A stretch of 64,000 bases of DNA from JBBROS01 sp964246015 (GCA_964246015.1 CAXTPG010000003.1:38327-102326), one strand, 5' to 3'. Positions 51,442 through 60,873 are shown, counted from the stretch's first letter. Notes: generated by a model from the sequence alone, not told the origin. Numbers and translations: made by a program.

Positions 51442-51451
51442 CGCGGTCGAT

Positions 51452-52327
51452 CTACCCCCTGAGTGCGCGGACCATGGTGCTGCCGAGGGCGGCGGGGCTT
51501 TCGGCGACGTGGATGCCGGCCTGGCGCATGGCTTCGAACTTGGCTTCCGCCGTGTCCTTGCCGCCGCTGATGACGGCGCCGGCGTGGCCCATGCGGCGGC
51601 CGGGGGGGGCGGTGGCGCCGGCGATGAAGCCGACGACGGGCTTTTTCGTGCCGCTGGCCTTGATGAACTCGGCGGCGTTGATCTCGCTCTGGCCGCCGAT
51701 CTCGCCGATCATGATGATGCTTTCGGTTTCGGGGTCGGCGAGGAACATCTCCAGCACCTCGATGAAGTCGGTGCCCTTGACCGGGTCGCCGCCGATGCCG
51801 ACGCAGGTGGACTGGCCGACGCCCGCGGCGGTGGTCTGGCTCACGGCCTCGTAGGTGAGGGTGCCGCTGCGGCTGACGATGCCGACGCTGCCGCGGCGGT
51901 GGATGTGGCCGGGCATGATGCCGATCTTGCAGGCCTCGGGCGTGATGACGCCGGGGCAGTTGGGGCCGATGAGGCGGGATTTGCTGCCCGACAAGGCGCG
52001 CTTGACGCGGACCATGTCGAGCACCGGGATCCCCTCGGTGATGCAGATGACCAGGGGGATTTCGGCGTCGATGGCTTCCAGGATGGCGTCGGCGGCGAAG
52101 GGGGGCGGGACGTAGATGGCGGTCGCGTTGGCGTGGGTCGCGTGCACGGCCTCGGCCACCGTATCGAACACGGGGAGGTCGAGGTGCCTGGTGCCGCCCT
52201 TGCCGGGGGTGACGCCGCCCATGACCTTGGTGCCGTAGGCGATCGCCTGTTCGCTGTGGAAGGTGCCCTGGGCTCCGGTGAAGCCCTGGGTGATGACCTT
52301 CGTATTGGCGTCGATGAGCACGGCCAT
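51452..52327 (-). CDS. sucD: succinate-CoA ligase (ADP-forming) alpha subunit, or malate-CoA ligase alpha
   Basis: This 291-residue CoA-binding subunit has VITQGFTGAQGTFHSEQAIAYG, GGVTPGKGG, LIGPNCPGVITP and the phospho-histidine in GRRMGHAGAVISGG. It works with the beta subunit encoded just upstream (TAATG overlap at 52327). SucD and the malate-CoA ligase subunit MtkB cannot be told apart by eye. Its place at the end of the oxalate operon, away from sucAB or other TCA genes, suggests a role tied to CoA activation of organic acids rather than the main TCA copy. Confidence 0.88.
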   Translation of the reverse strand: MAVLIDANTKVITQGFTGAQGTFHSEQAIAYGTKVMGGVTPGKGGTRHLDLPVFDTVAEAVHATHANATAIYVPPPFAADAILEAIDAEIPLVICITEGIPVLDMVRVKRALSGSKSRLIGPNCPGVITPEACKIGIMPGHIHRRGSVGIVSRSGTLTYEAVSQTTAAGVGQSTCVGIGGDPVKGTDFIEVLEMFLADPETESIIMIGEIGGQSEINAAEFIKASGTKKPVVGFIAGATAPPGRRMGHAGAVISGGKDTAEAKFEAMRQAGIHVAESPAALGSTMVRALRG

Positions 52328-53523
52328 TATGCGGCTTCCTTCACGGCGCGGACCACTTTTTCGGCGGCGTCGGCCAGGTTGTCGGCGCTGACGATCGGCA
52401 GGCCGGATTTGGCCAGGATTTCCTTGCCGAGATCGACGTTGGTGCCCTCCAGGCGGACGACGAGGGGGACGCCCAGGCTGACCTCACGGGCCGCAGCCAC
52501 CACGCCTTCGGCGATGACGTCGCAGCGCATGATGCCGCCGAAGATGTTGACGAGGATGCCTTCGACGTTGGGGTCGGAGAGGATGATCTTGAAGGCGGCG
52601 GTGACGCGCTCCTTGGTGGCGCCGCCGCCGACGTCGAGGAAGTTGGCGGGGCTGCCGCCATACAGCTTGATGATGTCCATCGTCGCCATCGCGAGCCCGG
52701 CGCCGTTGACCATGCAGCCGATGGTGCCGTCGAGCGCCACGTAGTTCAGCGCGTATTTCGCGGCTTCGAGTTCCTTCGGGTCTTCCTCGGCCTCGTCCCG
52801 GAGCTTTTCCAGTTCGGGGTGCCGGTAGAGGGCGTTGTCGTCGAAGCTCACCTTCGCATCGAGGGCGATGACCTCGCCGGCGCCGGTGACGACGAGGGGG
52901 TTGATCTCGACGACCGCCATGTCGAGTTCGGTGAAGGCCTTGTACATGCCGGCTACGAAGCGGCCGAAGGCGCCGATCTGCTTGCCTTCGAGGCCGAGGG
53001 CGAAGGCGAGCTTCCGGGCGTGGAAGGCGCTGATGCCGGCGGCCGGGTCGATGGCGACGCGGAGGATCTTCTCCGGGGCGGTTTCGGCGACGTGTTCCAC
53101 GTCCATGCCGCCTTCGGTCGAGGCGACGATGGTGATGCGGGAGGTTTCGCGGTCGACGAGGAGGGAGAGGTACAGCTCGCGCTTGATGTCGCAGCCGGCC
53201 TCCACGTAGACGCGGCTGACCCGGCGGCCGGCTTCGCCGGTCTGCTTGGTCACGAGGGTGTTGCCGATCATGGCCTCGGCCATCGCGCGGGCCTCGGCGG
53301 GGGATTTGGCGAGGCGGACGCCGCCTTTTCCGCCGGGGTCGCCGTGGAAGTGGCCGGCGCCGCGTCCGCCGGCGTGGATCTGGGATTTCACGACGTAGAC
53401 GGGGCCGGGCAGCTTTGCGGCTGCCTGTTCGGCTTCTTCGGGCGTCCAGGCGACGTGGCCTTCGAGGACCGCCACGCCGTAGCCGCGCAGCAGGTCCTTG
53501 CCCTGGTATTCGTGTATGTTCAT
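52327..53523 (-). CDS. sucC: succinate-CoA ligase (ADP-forming) beta subunit, or malate-CoA ligase beta
   Basis: This is a 398-residue ATP-grasp protein that begins MNIHEYQGKDLLRGYGVAV. The nucleotide site is VVKSQIHAGGRG, the metal/substrate region has MAVVEINPLVVT and ALDAKVSFDDNA, and the CoA/phosphate loop is FGGIMRCDVIAEG. It forms the phosphotransfer half of the ligase with the next gene. Its ATG at 53523 overlaps the stop of the fused acyl-CoA ligase (ATGA), which places it firmly in the oxalate operon. Confidence 0.9.
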   Translation of the reverse strand: MNIHEYQGKDLLRGYGVAVLEGHVAWTPEEAEQAAAKLPGPVYVVKSQIHAGGRGAGHFHGDPGGKGGVRLAKSPAEARAMAEAMIGNTLVTKQTGEAGRRVSRVYVEAGCDIKRELYLSLLVDRETSRITIVASTEGGMDVEHVAETAPEKILRVAIDPAAGISAFHARKLAFALGLEGKQIGAFGRFVAGMYKAFTELDMAVVEINPLVVTGAGEVIALDAKVSFDDNALYRHPELEKLRDEAEEDPKELEAAKYALNYVALDGTIGCMVNGAGLAMATMDIIKLYGGSPANFLDVGGGATKERVTAAFKIILSDPNVEGILVNIFGGIMRCDVIAEGVVAAAREVSLGVPLVVRLEGTNVDLGKEILAKSGLPIVSADNLADAAEKVVRAVKEAA

Positions 53524-55676
53524 CCGATCAGCCCCGCACCCCGTGCCCAGCGGTATTTCGCCCCAAGCACCGCCACCGGGATCTCGGTGGAGTAGGCGTA
53601 GGCTGGGATGCCGTGCTGATACAGGTACTCGGCGGCTTCTTCCACCTGCACGTCGCCGGCGAGCGACACGACGACGGGCTTGACCTTTCCGCGGGCCTTC
53701 ATGTCGTCGATGGTTTCGACCATCAGCTTCGCGAAGACCATGGGTGGCGTGACGATCGTGTGCCAGTAGCCGAGGATGAGGGCGTGGATCCGGTCGTCCT
53801 CGAGGCCGAGGCGGACGGTGTTGGCGTAGGTCATGGGGGGCTCGCCGCCGGTGATGTCGACGGGGTTCCCGGCGGCGCCGAAGGGGGGGATGAACTTGCG
53901 GAAGGCGGCGTCGAGGTCGTCGGGCATCGGGCGCAGCAGATGCAGGCCGTTGTCGACGCAGGCGTCGGAGAGGAGCACGCCGGAGCCGCCGGCGCCGGTG
54001 ATGATGACGACGTTCTCGCCCTTGGGCGTGGGCAGGACGGGGACGCCGCGGGTGAACTCCAGCATGTCCCGCAGCGAGCGGGCACGGATGACGCCGCACT
54101 GTGCCAGCACGTCCTCGTAGATCTTGTCGTTGCCGGCGAGGGCGCCGGTATGGGAGCTGGCGGCCAGGGCACCGGCGCTGGTGCGGCCGGCCTTCAGCAT
54201 GATGATTGGCTTCTTCTTGCTGACACGGGCGGCGACTTCCGCAAAGGCGCGGCCGTCCTTCAGATCCTCGCAGTGCTGGGCGATGACGTGGGTCTCGTCG
54301 TCCTGTTCGAAGAAGGTGAGCAGGTCATCCTCGTCGATGTCGGATTTGTTGCCGAGGCCGACGATGGCGGAGACGCCCATCTTGGCGGAGCGTGAGAAGC
54401 CGATGATGGCCATGCCGATGCCGCCGGACTGGCTGCTGAGGGCGGCGTGGCCCTTCACGTCGTAGGCGGTGCAGAAGGTCGCGCAGAGGTTTTTCGGCGT
54501 GTAGTAGAAGCCGTAGATGTTGGGGCCCATGAGGCGGATGTCGTATTTGCGGCCGATGGCCTGGATCTCCTCCTGGCCTTCGACGTTGCCGGTTTCGGCG
54601 AAGCCGGAGGGGATGAGGACGGCGCCCGAGATCTTCTTCTCGCCGCACTCGATCAATGCGCCGGCAACGAACTTCGCGGGGATGGCGAAGACGGCGACGT
54701 CGATGTCGGTTTCCACGTCCTTCACGGATTTATAGGCCTTGTAGCCGAGGATCTCGGTGGCCTTGGGATGGATGGGGTAGATCTTGCCCTGGTAGCCGCC
54801 GTTGATGAGGTTCTTCATCACGGAGTTGCCGATCTTGCCGTCCTCGGCGCTGGCGCCGATCACGGCGACGCTGTCGGGGCGCATGATGCGGTTCATGGCG
54901 CGGACGATGTCGTCGTGGGCGGGGCGGTGGCGGGCGGGGGCCGGGTTGAAATCGACGACGATGCGGACGTCGGCGGCGATGGCGCCGTCCTTGGTCGCGA
55001 AGACGGGGTTGAGGTCCATCTCGGACATCTCGGGGAAGTCGGTGACGAGCTTGCCGACCTGGACGATCAGCTTGGCCAGCGCGTCGCGGTTGCAGGGGTC
55101 GCTGCCGCGGACGCCCTTCAGCATCTCGGCGGCCTGGATGCCGTCCAGCATGGACATGGCGTCGCTGGTGGAGGCGGGGGCGAGGCGAAAGGTGATGTCC
55201 TTCAGGACCTCGACCAGGACGCCGCCGAGGCCGAAGGCGACGAGCTTGCCGAAGCTCTGGTCGGTGACGGCGCCGATGATGACCTCCGTGCCGCCCATCA
55301 GCATCTGCTGGACCTGGACGCCGATGACGCGCGCGTCGGCCTTGTACTTGCGGGCGTTGGCGAGGATGGTGTCGTAGCCGGCGCGGACGGCGTCCGGGGT
55401 CTTGAGGCCCACCAGGACGCCCCCGGCCTCGGTCTTGTGGAGGATGTCGGGGCTGACGATCTTGAGGACGACGGTGCCCATCGTCGACGCGAGCTGCACC
55501 GCCTGGTCGGCGGAGGTGGCGACGCCTTCCTGCGGGACGGCGATGCCGTAGGCGTCGCAGACGAGCTTGCCTTCGGGCGCCGTGAGGGCGTCGCGGCCCT
55601 CGGCGCGGACGCGGTCGAGGATTTCGCGGACCGTGCGGGCGGCGTCGGTCATGTGGGGCGTCACGGTGTCCGGCAT
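53520..55676 (-). CDS. ADP-forming acyl-CoA ligase (acetate-CoA ligase type), ATP-grasp domain first
   Basis: This is a 718-residue NDP-forming acyl-CoA synthetase. An N-terminal ATP-grasp beta-part (about 1-240) reads VVLKIVSPDILHKTEAGGV, VIIGAVTDQSFGKLVAFGLGG and EMDLNPVFA. Then the CoA-binding alpha-part begins at MRPDSVAVIGASAEDGKIG (about 265) and includes GPNIYGF, ALSSQSGGIG and the phospho-histidine in ASSHTGALAGNDKIYED. Most bacterial fusions run alpha then beta, so the order here is reversed. AGGAG stands six bases before the ATG. Between the oxalate carrier and sucCD it most likely makes a CoA thioester of a short acid. Confidence 0.87.
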   Translation of the reverse strand: MPDTVTPHMTDAARTVREILDRVRAEGRDALTAPEGKLVCDAYGIAVPQEGVATSADQAVQLASTMGTVVLKIVSPDILHKTEAGGVLVGLKTPDAVRAGYDTILANARKYKADARVIGVQVQQMLMGGTEVIIGAVTDQSFGKLVAFGLGGVLVEVLKDITFRLAPASTSDAMSMLDGIQAAEMLKGVRGSDPCNRDALAKLIVQVGKLVTDFPEMSEMDLNPVFATKDGAIAADVRIVVDFNPAPARHRPAHDDIVRAMNRIMRPDSVAVIGASAEDGKIGNSVMKNLINGGYQGKIYPIHPKATEILGYKAYKSVKDVETDIDVAVFAIPAKFVAGALIECGEKKISGAVLIPSGFAETGNVEGQEEIQAIGRKYDIRLMGPNIYGFYYTPKNLCATFCTAYDVKGHAALSSQSGGIGMAIIGFSRSAKMGVSAIVGLGNKSDIDEDDLLTFFEQDDETHVIAQHCEDLKDGRAFAEVAARVSKKKPIIMLKAGRTSAGALAASSHTGALAGNDKIYEDVLAQCGVIRARSLRDMLEFTRGVPVLPTPKGENVVIITGAGGSGVLLSDACVDNGLHLLRPMPDDLDAAFRKFIPPFGAAGNPVDITGGEPPMTYANTVRLGLEDDRIHALILGYWHTIVTPPMVFAKLMVETIDDMKARGKVKPVVVSLAGDVQVEEAAEYLYQHGIPAYAYSTEIPVAVLGAKYRWARGAGLIG

Positions 55677-55740
55677 GGTGGTCTCCTGGAATGCGTCGGA
55701 AGGGGTGCGGGCGGCGGGATGGCCGCCGCCCGCACGGGGG

Positions 55741-57012
55741 TCACTCGGCCGGGACGGCGAGGCGTGATGCGGCGGGGCGGGTGTAGTTGGCGCGCATGGG
55801 CTTCAGGACGAAGATCGCCATGAGGGCCGCGATGATGTTGAGGGCCGCGGCGGCGTAGAACACGGCGTGCCAGCTTCCGGTCATCTGGGTGATGGTGCTG
55901 GTGAAGGGCACGATGAGGGCTGCCGTCCCCTTCGCGGTGTAGAGCAGCCCGGCGTTGGTGGCGGCGAACTTCGAGCCGAAGGTGTCGCCGCAGGTGGCGG
56001 GAAAGAGGCTGTAGATCTCGCCCCAGGCGAAGAAGACGAGACCCGTGAGGAGCACGAAGGCGAGCGGGTGGGTGCCCATCTGGGCGAGGGCGTAGATGCC
56101 GATGCCCTCGATCATGAAGGCGATGAACATCGTGTTCTCGCGGCCGATGTGGTCGCTGACCCAGCCGAAGAAGGGGCGGGTGAGGCCGTTCAGGACCCGG
56201 TCCATCGTGGCGGCGAAGGTGAGCGCCGTCATGGTAAGGCCGAACATGCTGACGGGGACGTCCGCGATCTTGAAGTCCTTCGCGATGGGTGCGAGCTGCG
56301 CGACCGCCATCAGGCCGCCCGAGGCCATCATCACGAACATGGCGTACATGACGTAGAAGATGGGGGTGCGGAGCATCTCCTTCGGCGTGTAGTCGCGCAG
56401 GCTCTGGCTGACCTTGGCGACGACCGGGAGCTGGCCGATCTTGGGCGCGACGAGGAAGAGAGCCAGCAGGACGACGATGCCGCCCTGGCCGATGCCGAAC
56501 CAGAAGAAGGCGGCTTCGTAGCCGCTGCTCTTGATCATGTTCTGGATGGGCACGACGGTGAGGGCGGAGCCTGCGCCGAAGCCCATGGCGGTGAGCCCGG
56601 CGGCGAGGCCGCGGCGGTCCGGGAACCATTTCAGCGAATTGCCGACGCAGGTGCCGTAGACGGCGCCGGCGCCGGTGCCGCAGACGGCGGCGGCGATGTA
56701 GAGGGAGGTGAGGTCGGTCGCGTAGGAGTTCCAGACCCAGCCGATGGCGCAGAGGATGCCGCCGAAGATGGTGACGATGCGGGGACCGTACTTGTCGACG
56801 AACCAGCCCTCGATGGGGACGAGCCAGGTTTCGGTGACGACGAAGATGGTGAAGGCGACCTGGATGGCGGCCCGGGTCCAGCCGTGCTTTTCCTGCATGG
56901 GGTTCACGAAGAACGTCCAGCCGTATTGCAGGTTGGCGATCATGCACATGCAGATCACGCCGAACAGCAACTGCATCCAGCGGAAGCTCGGGGGTTTGGT
57001 GGTGTCGACCAT
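55741..57012 (-). CDS. oxlT: OxlT-type oxalate/formate antiporter (MFS)
   Basis: This is a 423-residue MFS carrier with twelve helices. It begins MVDTTKPPSFRWMQLLFGVI and has LQYGWTFFVNPMQEKHGW, typical of OxlT, plus the A-motif FVDKYGPRIV. In the last third NAGLLYTAKGTAALIVPF places a lysine where OxlT has its substrate-binding lysine. OxlT swaps external oxalate for internal formate and so drives a proton-motive cycle. CAGGAGG precedes the ATG at 57012. It lies behind frc, with a hairpin in the 62-base gap. Confidence 0.88.
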   Translation of the reverse strand: MVDTTKPPSFRWMQLLFGVICMCMIANLQYGWTFFVNPMQEKHGWTRAAIQVAFTIFVVTETWLVPIEGWFVDKYGPRIVTIFGGILCAIGWVWNSYATDLTSLYIAAAVCGTGAGAVYGTCVGNSLKWFPDRRGLAAGLTAMGFGAGSALTVVPIQNMIKSSGYEAAFFWFGIGQGGIVVLLALFLVAPKIGQLPVVAKVSQSLRDYTPKEMLRTPIFYVMYAMFVMMASGGLMAVAQLAPIAKDFKIADVPVSMFGLTMTALTFAATMDRVLNGLTRPFFGWVSDHIGRENTMFIAFMIEGIGIYALAQMGTHPLAFVLLTGLVFFAWGEIYSLFPATCGDTFGSKFAATNAGLLYTAKGTAALIVPFTSTITQMTGSWHAVFYAAAALNIIAALMAIFVLKPMRANYTRPAASRLAVPAE

Positions 57013-57040
57013 CGTTTCCTCCTGAAATGGACGCCCGGTT

Positions 57041-57072
57041 GGCCCGGGTCGCCCGTCTGTTGTTACCGGGCC
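57041..57072. other. inverted repeat between frc and oxlT
   Basis: GGCCCGG (57041-57047) and CCGGGCC (57066-57072) form a 7-bp stem around an 18-base loop in the gap between the frc stop and oxlT. It could trim expression between the enzyme genes and the carrier. The evidence is the repeat alone. Confidence 0.35.
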
Positions 57073-57074
57073 GG

Positions 57075-58346
57075 TTATTCCGCCGCCATGGCGACCGGCG
57101 CGCCCAGGGCGCCGGAAGCCTGGATCGCCGCGATGCGGTCGGGGTCGAAGCGCAGGACGTCGCGCAGGATCTCGTCGGTGTGCTCGCCCAGCAGCGGAGA
57201 GCGGACGACTTCGGTGGGGCTGTCGGACATCTTGATGGGGTTGCCGACGGTGAGGTACTTGCCGCGGGTGGGGTGATCGACCTCGACGACGGTGCCGGTG
57301 GCGCGCAGGCCCGGGTCCTCGGCGATCTCCTTCATGGAGAGGATGGGGCCGCAGGGGATGTCGTGCTTGTTCAGCTCGGCCATCGCCTCGAACTTCGTTT
57401 TCGTCATCGTCCATTGCTCGATGCGGTCGAAGATGGATTTGAGCTTGGGCAGGCGCGCGCCGGGCTTGGCGTAGGCCGGGTCGGTCTTCCAGCCGGGTTC
57501 GCCGATGACGTCGCAGATGGCGGCCCAGACGGGGGCCTGGGTGATGAAGTAGATGTAGGCGTTGGGGTCCGTCTCCCAGCCCTTGCATTTGAGGATCCAG
57601 CCGGGCTGGCCGCCGCCGGAGGCGTTGCCGGCGCGGGGGACGACGTCGGTGAAGGGGGTGTCGGGGAATTGCGGGTATTCGGTCAGCGCGCCGTGGGCGA
57701 GGCGCTGCTGGTCGCGCAGCTTGACCCGGCACAAATTCAGCACCCCGTCCTGCATCGCCGCCAGCACCTTCTGGCCGCGGCCCGTCGTGTTGCGCTGATA
57801 CAGGGCGGCGACGATGCCGAGGGCGAGGTGCAGCCCGGTGCCGCTGTCGCCGATCTGGGCGCCGGTGACGAGCGGCGGGCCGTCGTCGAAGCCTGTCGTG
57901 CTGGCGGCGCCGCCGGCGCACTGGGCGACGTTCTCGTAGACCTTGCAGTCCTCGTATTCGCCGGGGCCGAAGCCCTTGACGGAGGCGAGGATCATGCGGG
58001 GGTTGAGGGACTGGATATGGTCCCAGGTGAAGCCCATGCGGTCGAGCGCGCCGGGTGCGAAGTTCTCGACCATCACGTCGCACTCGCGGACGAGGGCTTC
58101 GAGCACCTTCTTGCCTTCGGGGTGCTTGCTGTCGATGGTGATGCTGCGCTTGTTGCTGTTGAGCATCGTGAAATACAGGCTGTCGGCGTCCGGCACGTCC
58201 CGCAACTGGCCGCGGGTGATGTCGCCGACGCCCGGCCGTTCCACCTTGATGCAGTCGGCGCCCATCCAGGCGAGGAGCTGCGTGCAGGTGGGGCCCGACT
58301 GCACGTGCGTGAAGTCGAGGATCTTGACGCCGTCGAGCGCTTTCAT
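57075..58346 (-). CDS. frc: formyl-CoA:oxalate CoA-transferase
   Basis: This 423-residue class III CoA-transferase moves CoA from formyl-CoA to oxalate, giving oxalyl-CoA and formate. It begins MKALDGVKILDFTHVQSGP, and the catalytic aspartate is D167 in GAQIGDSGTGLHLA, close to the D169 known from Oxalobacter. The glycine loop NASGGGQPGW that shields the active site in Frc is present. The ATG at 58346 overlaps the oxc stop as ATGA, so transferase and decarboxylase are coupled. Confidence 0.95.
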   Translation of the reverse strand: MKALDGVKILDFTHVQSGPTCTQLLAWMGADCIKVERPGVGDITRGQLRDVPDADSLYFTMLNSNKRSITIDSKHPEGKKVLEALVRECDVMVENFAPGALDRMGFTWDHIQSLNPRMILASVKGFGPGEYEDCKVYENVAQCAGGAASTTGFDDGPPLVTGAQIGDSGTGLHLALGIVAALYQRNTTGRGQKVLAAMQDGVLNLCRVKLRDQQRLAHGALTEYPQFPDTPFTDVVPRAGNASGGGQPGWILKCKGWETDPNAYIYFITQAPVWAAICDVIGEPGWKTDPAYAKPGARLPKLKSIFDRIEQWTMTKTKFEAMAELNKHDIPCGPILSMKEIAEDPGLRATGTVVEVDHPTRGKYLTVGNPIKMSDSPTEVVRSPLLGEHTDEILRDVLRFDPDRIAAIQASGALGAPVAMAAE

Positions 58347-60073
58347 GCTGTCACCTTCTTCTTCAATACGCTGGTGGGGTTGAGGCTGCCGATGTTGCCG
58401 CTCTCGCTGCCGGCGGCGGGGTCGATGACGGCGTTGATGAGGGTGGGGCGGCCGCTGTCCATGGCGGCGTCGACGGCCCGCTTGAGCTCGTCGGGGGTGG
58501 TGGCGTTGACGCCCGCGCCGCCGAACGCCTCCATCATCTTGTCGTAGCGGGCGTTCTTGACGAAGACGGTGGTGGCGACCCCTGCCCCGGTCGGATCGAC
58601 GTCGGTGCCGCGGTAGATGCCGTTGTTGTTGAAGACGACGATGCAGACGGGAAGCTGGTAGCGGCAGATCGTCTCGACCTCCATGCCGGAAAAGCCGAAG
58701 GCGCTGTCGCCTTCCACGGCGAGGACGGGCTTGCCGGTTTCCACGGCGGCGGCGATGGCGAAGCCCATGCCGATGCCCATGACGCCCCAGGTGCCTACGT
58801 CGAGGCGCTTCCGGGGCTGGTACATGTCGACGATGCCGCGGGCGAGATCGAGCGTGTTGGCGCCCTCGTTCACCAGGATGGCGTCGGGCCGTTCCTTGAT
58901 GACCTGCTTGATGGCGCCGAGGGCGCCGTGGAAGTCCATGGGGGTGGAGTTCCTGGACATCTTGGACGCCATTTTGGCGATGTTGCTGTCCTTCTTGGCG
59001 TTGATCGCGCCGGTCCATTCGGCGGGGGGCTGGGTCCATTTGCCCATGCCGGCGAGGAGGGCGTCGACGCAGGAGGCGATGTCGCCGACGAGGGGGGCGG
59101 CGATCTCGACGTTGCTGTCCATCTCGCGGGGTTCGATGTCGATCTGGATGAACTTCTGGGTGCCGGGCTTGCCCCAGGTCTTGCCCTTGCCGTGGGAGAG
59201 CAGCCAGTTGAGGCGGGCGCCGACCAGGAGGATGACGTCCGATTCCTTCAGCACGGTGGAGCGTGCGGCGGCGGCGGATTGGGGATGGGTGTCGGGCAGG
59301 AGGCCCTTGGCCATGCTCATGGGTATGTAGGGGATGCCGCTTTGTTCCACGAGGGCGCGGATGGCATCGTCGGCCTGGGCGTAGGCGGCGCCCTTGCCGA
59401 GGATGATGAGGGGGCGCTTGGCGCTGCGGAGCACGTCGAGGGCGCGCTGGACGGCTTGCGGGGCGGGGATCTGGGCCGGGGCGGGGTCGATGACCTTCAC
59501 GAGCGACCGTGCGCCGGCCGCGGCGTCCATGGTCTGGCCGAAGAGCTTGGCGGGAAGGTCGAGGTAGACGCCGCCGGGGCGGCCCGACAGGGCGGCGCGG
59601 ATGGCGCGGGCGATGCCGATGCCGATGTCGGCGGCGTGGAGGACGCGGAAGGCGGCCTTGCAGAGGGGCTTGGCGATGGCGAGCTGGTCCATCTCCTCGT
59701 AGTCGCCCTGCTGGAGGTCGACGATCTCGCGTTCCGACGAGCCGCTGATGAGGATCATGGGGAAGCAGTTGGTGGTAGCGTTGGCCAGCGCGGTGAGGCC
59801 GTTGAGGAAGCCGGGGGCGGAGACGGTGAGGCAGATGCCGGGTTTCTGGGTGAGGAAGCCGGCGATGGCGGCGGCGTTGCCCGCGTTCTGCTCGTGCCGG
59901 AAGGAGATGATGCGGAGGCCCTCGGCCTGGGCCATGCGGCCGAAATCGGTGATGGGGATGCCGGGGACGCCGTAGATGGTTTCGATGCCGTTGAGCTTGA
60001 GGGCGTCGATGACGAGGTGGAAGCCGTCGGTGAGTTCGGCTTCGGGGGTTGCGAGTTCGAGGGCTGCGGACAT
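58343..60073 (-). CDS. oxc: oxalyl-CoA decarboxylase
   Basis: This 576-residue ThDP enzyme turns oxalyl-CoA into formyl-CoA and CO2. The conserved glutamate that activates ThDP is in IISFRHEQNAGNAAA, the PYR domain starts TDGFHLVIDALKLNGIETIYG, and the PP-domain metal site lies in VEGDSAFGFSGMEVETI with the Asn in FNNNGIYRG. I start at ATG 60073 because GGAGG lies five bases upstream; the longer frame to 60118 reads into the gntR end. Formyl-CoA produced goes straight to Frc. Confidence 0.95.
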   Translation of the reverse strand: MSAALELATPEAELTDGFHLVIDALKLNGIETIYGVPGIPITDFGRMAQAEGLRIISFRHEQNAGNAAAIAGFLTQKPGICLTVSAPGFLNGLTALANATTNCFPMILISGSSEREIVDLQQGDYEEMDQLAIAKPLCKAAFRVLHAADIGIGIARAIRAALSGRPGGVYLDLPAKLFGQTMDAAAGARSLVKVIDPAPAQIPAPQAVQRALDVLRSAKRPLIILGKGAAYAQADDAIRALVEQSGIPYIPMSMAKGLLPDTHPQSAAAARSTVLKESDVILLVGARLNWLLSHGKGKTWGKPGTQKFIQIDIEPREMDSNVEIAAPLVGDIASCVDALLAGMGKWTQPPAEWTGAINAKKDSNIAKMASKMSRNSTPMDFHGALGAIKQVIKERPDAILVNEGANTLDLARGIVDMYQPRKRLDVGTWGVMGIGMGFAIAAAVETGKPVLAVEGDSAFGFSGMEVETICRYQLPVCIVVFNNNGIYRGTDVDPTGAGVATTVFVKNARYDKMMEAFGGAGVNATTPDELKRAVDAAMDSGRPTLINAVIDPAAGSESGNIGSLNPTSVLKKKVTA

Positions 60074-60083
60074 GGGTCCTCCG

Positions 60084-60779
60084 TTATTGCTGTTGGGCGG
60101 CGTCGAGCAGTCCGCCATGTGCTTCGATGTGGGCGGCGAGGCCCAGCGTGTGCTCGCGGACCAGGCGGGCGGCGCGGTCCGGGTCGCGGGCGGCCAGGGC
60201 GTCCATGATGGCGACGTGATCGGCCATGCCGCGGCGGGCGCGGTCGTCCTGCTTCATGGTGACGGCGCGGACGGCGCGCATGTGGATGAAGATGGTGTCG
60301 GTCATCTGGGTCATGAGGGCGACGCCGCCCATGCGGATGATGGCCTTGTGGAACTCCATGTTGGCCTGGCTGTATTCGTGCAGATGGGCGGCCGGGTCGC
60401 GCTCGTGGTCGGCGAAGATGGTGTGGAGGGCGTCGATTTCGCCGGGGGTGGCGCGGGTCGCGGCGAGGCGGGCGGCCATGCTCTCGATGGCAGCCCAGAC
60501 CATCGTCATCTCGATGATCTCGGCCTTGGACTTGCGGACGACGAAGACGCCGCGGCGGGGGATGGAGCGGACGAGGCCTTCCTGTTCGAGGAAGCCGAGG
60601 GCCTCGCGGATCGGGGTTCGGCTGACTCCGAGATCCTGGCCGAGCTGGCGTTCGTCGAGGCGGATCTCGTTGTGGTGGCCGTAGATGTCCATTTGGGTGA
60701 TGGCGCGGCGGATGGCATCGGCGGCGAGGCGGCGGAGGCCTGCGCTCATGTCGAGGGGGGCCAGCTTGAGGGCGGGCAT
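60084..60779 (-). CDS. GntR-family (FCD/FadR-type) regulator of the oxalate operon
   Basis: This is a 231-residue regulator. The N-terminal winged helix has IRRAITQMDIYGHHNEIRLD and QDLGVSRTPIREALGFLEQEGL, followed by PRRGVFVV. The C-terminal all-helical FCD domain carries the metal/ligand residues in HEYSQANMEFHKAIIRMGG and DHVAIMDALAARD. Its gene is first in the operon, ten bases before oxc, so it probably controls itself and the oxalate genes. I start at ATG 60779; a palindrome GGTATACC lies about 95 bases upstream. Confidence 0.88.
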   Translation of the reverse strand: MPALKLAPLDMSAGLRRLAADAIRRAITQMDIYGHHNEIRLDERQLGQDLGVSRTPIREALGFLEQEGLVRSIPRRGVFVVRKSKAEIIEMTMVWAAIESMAARLAATRATPGEIDALHTIFADHERDPAAHLHEYSQANMEFHKAIIRMGGVALMTQMTDTIFIHMRAVRAVTMKQDDRARRGMADHVAIMDALAARDPDRAARLVREHTLGLAAHIEAHGGLLDAAQQQ

Positions 60780-60873
60780 CGGGGTGGTCAAACGTGTGTC
60801 CCGATTGTGGCGAGCACGGTGTGGGCGTCCTCCCGGGACTGACGCCGTTCTGGCGTTCTGGTGCGTTGTATTT

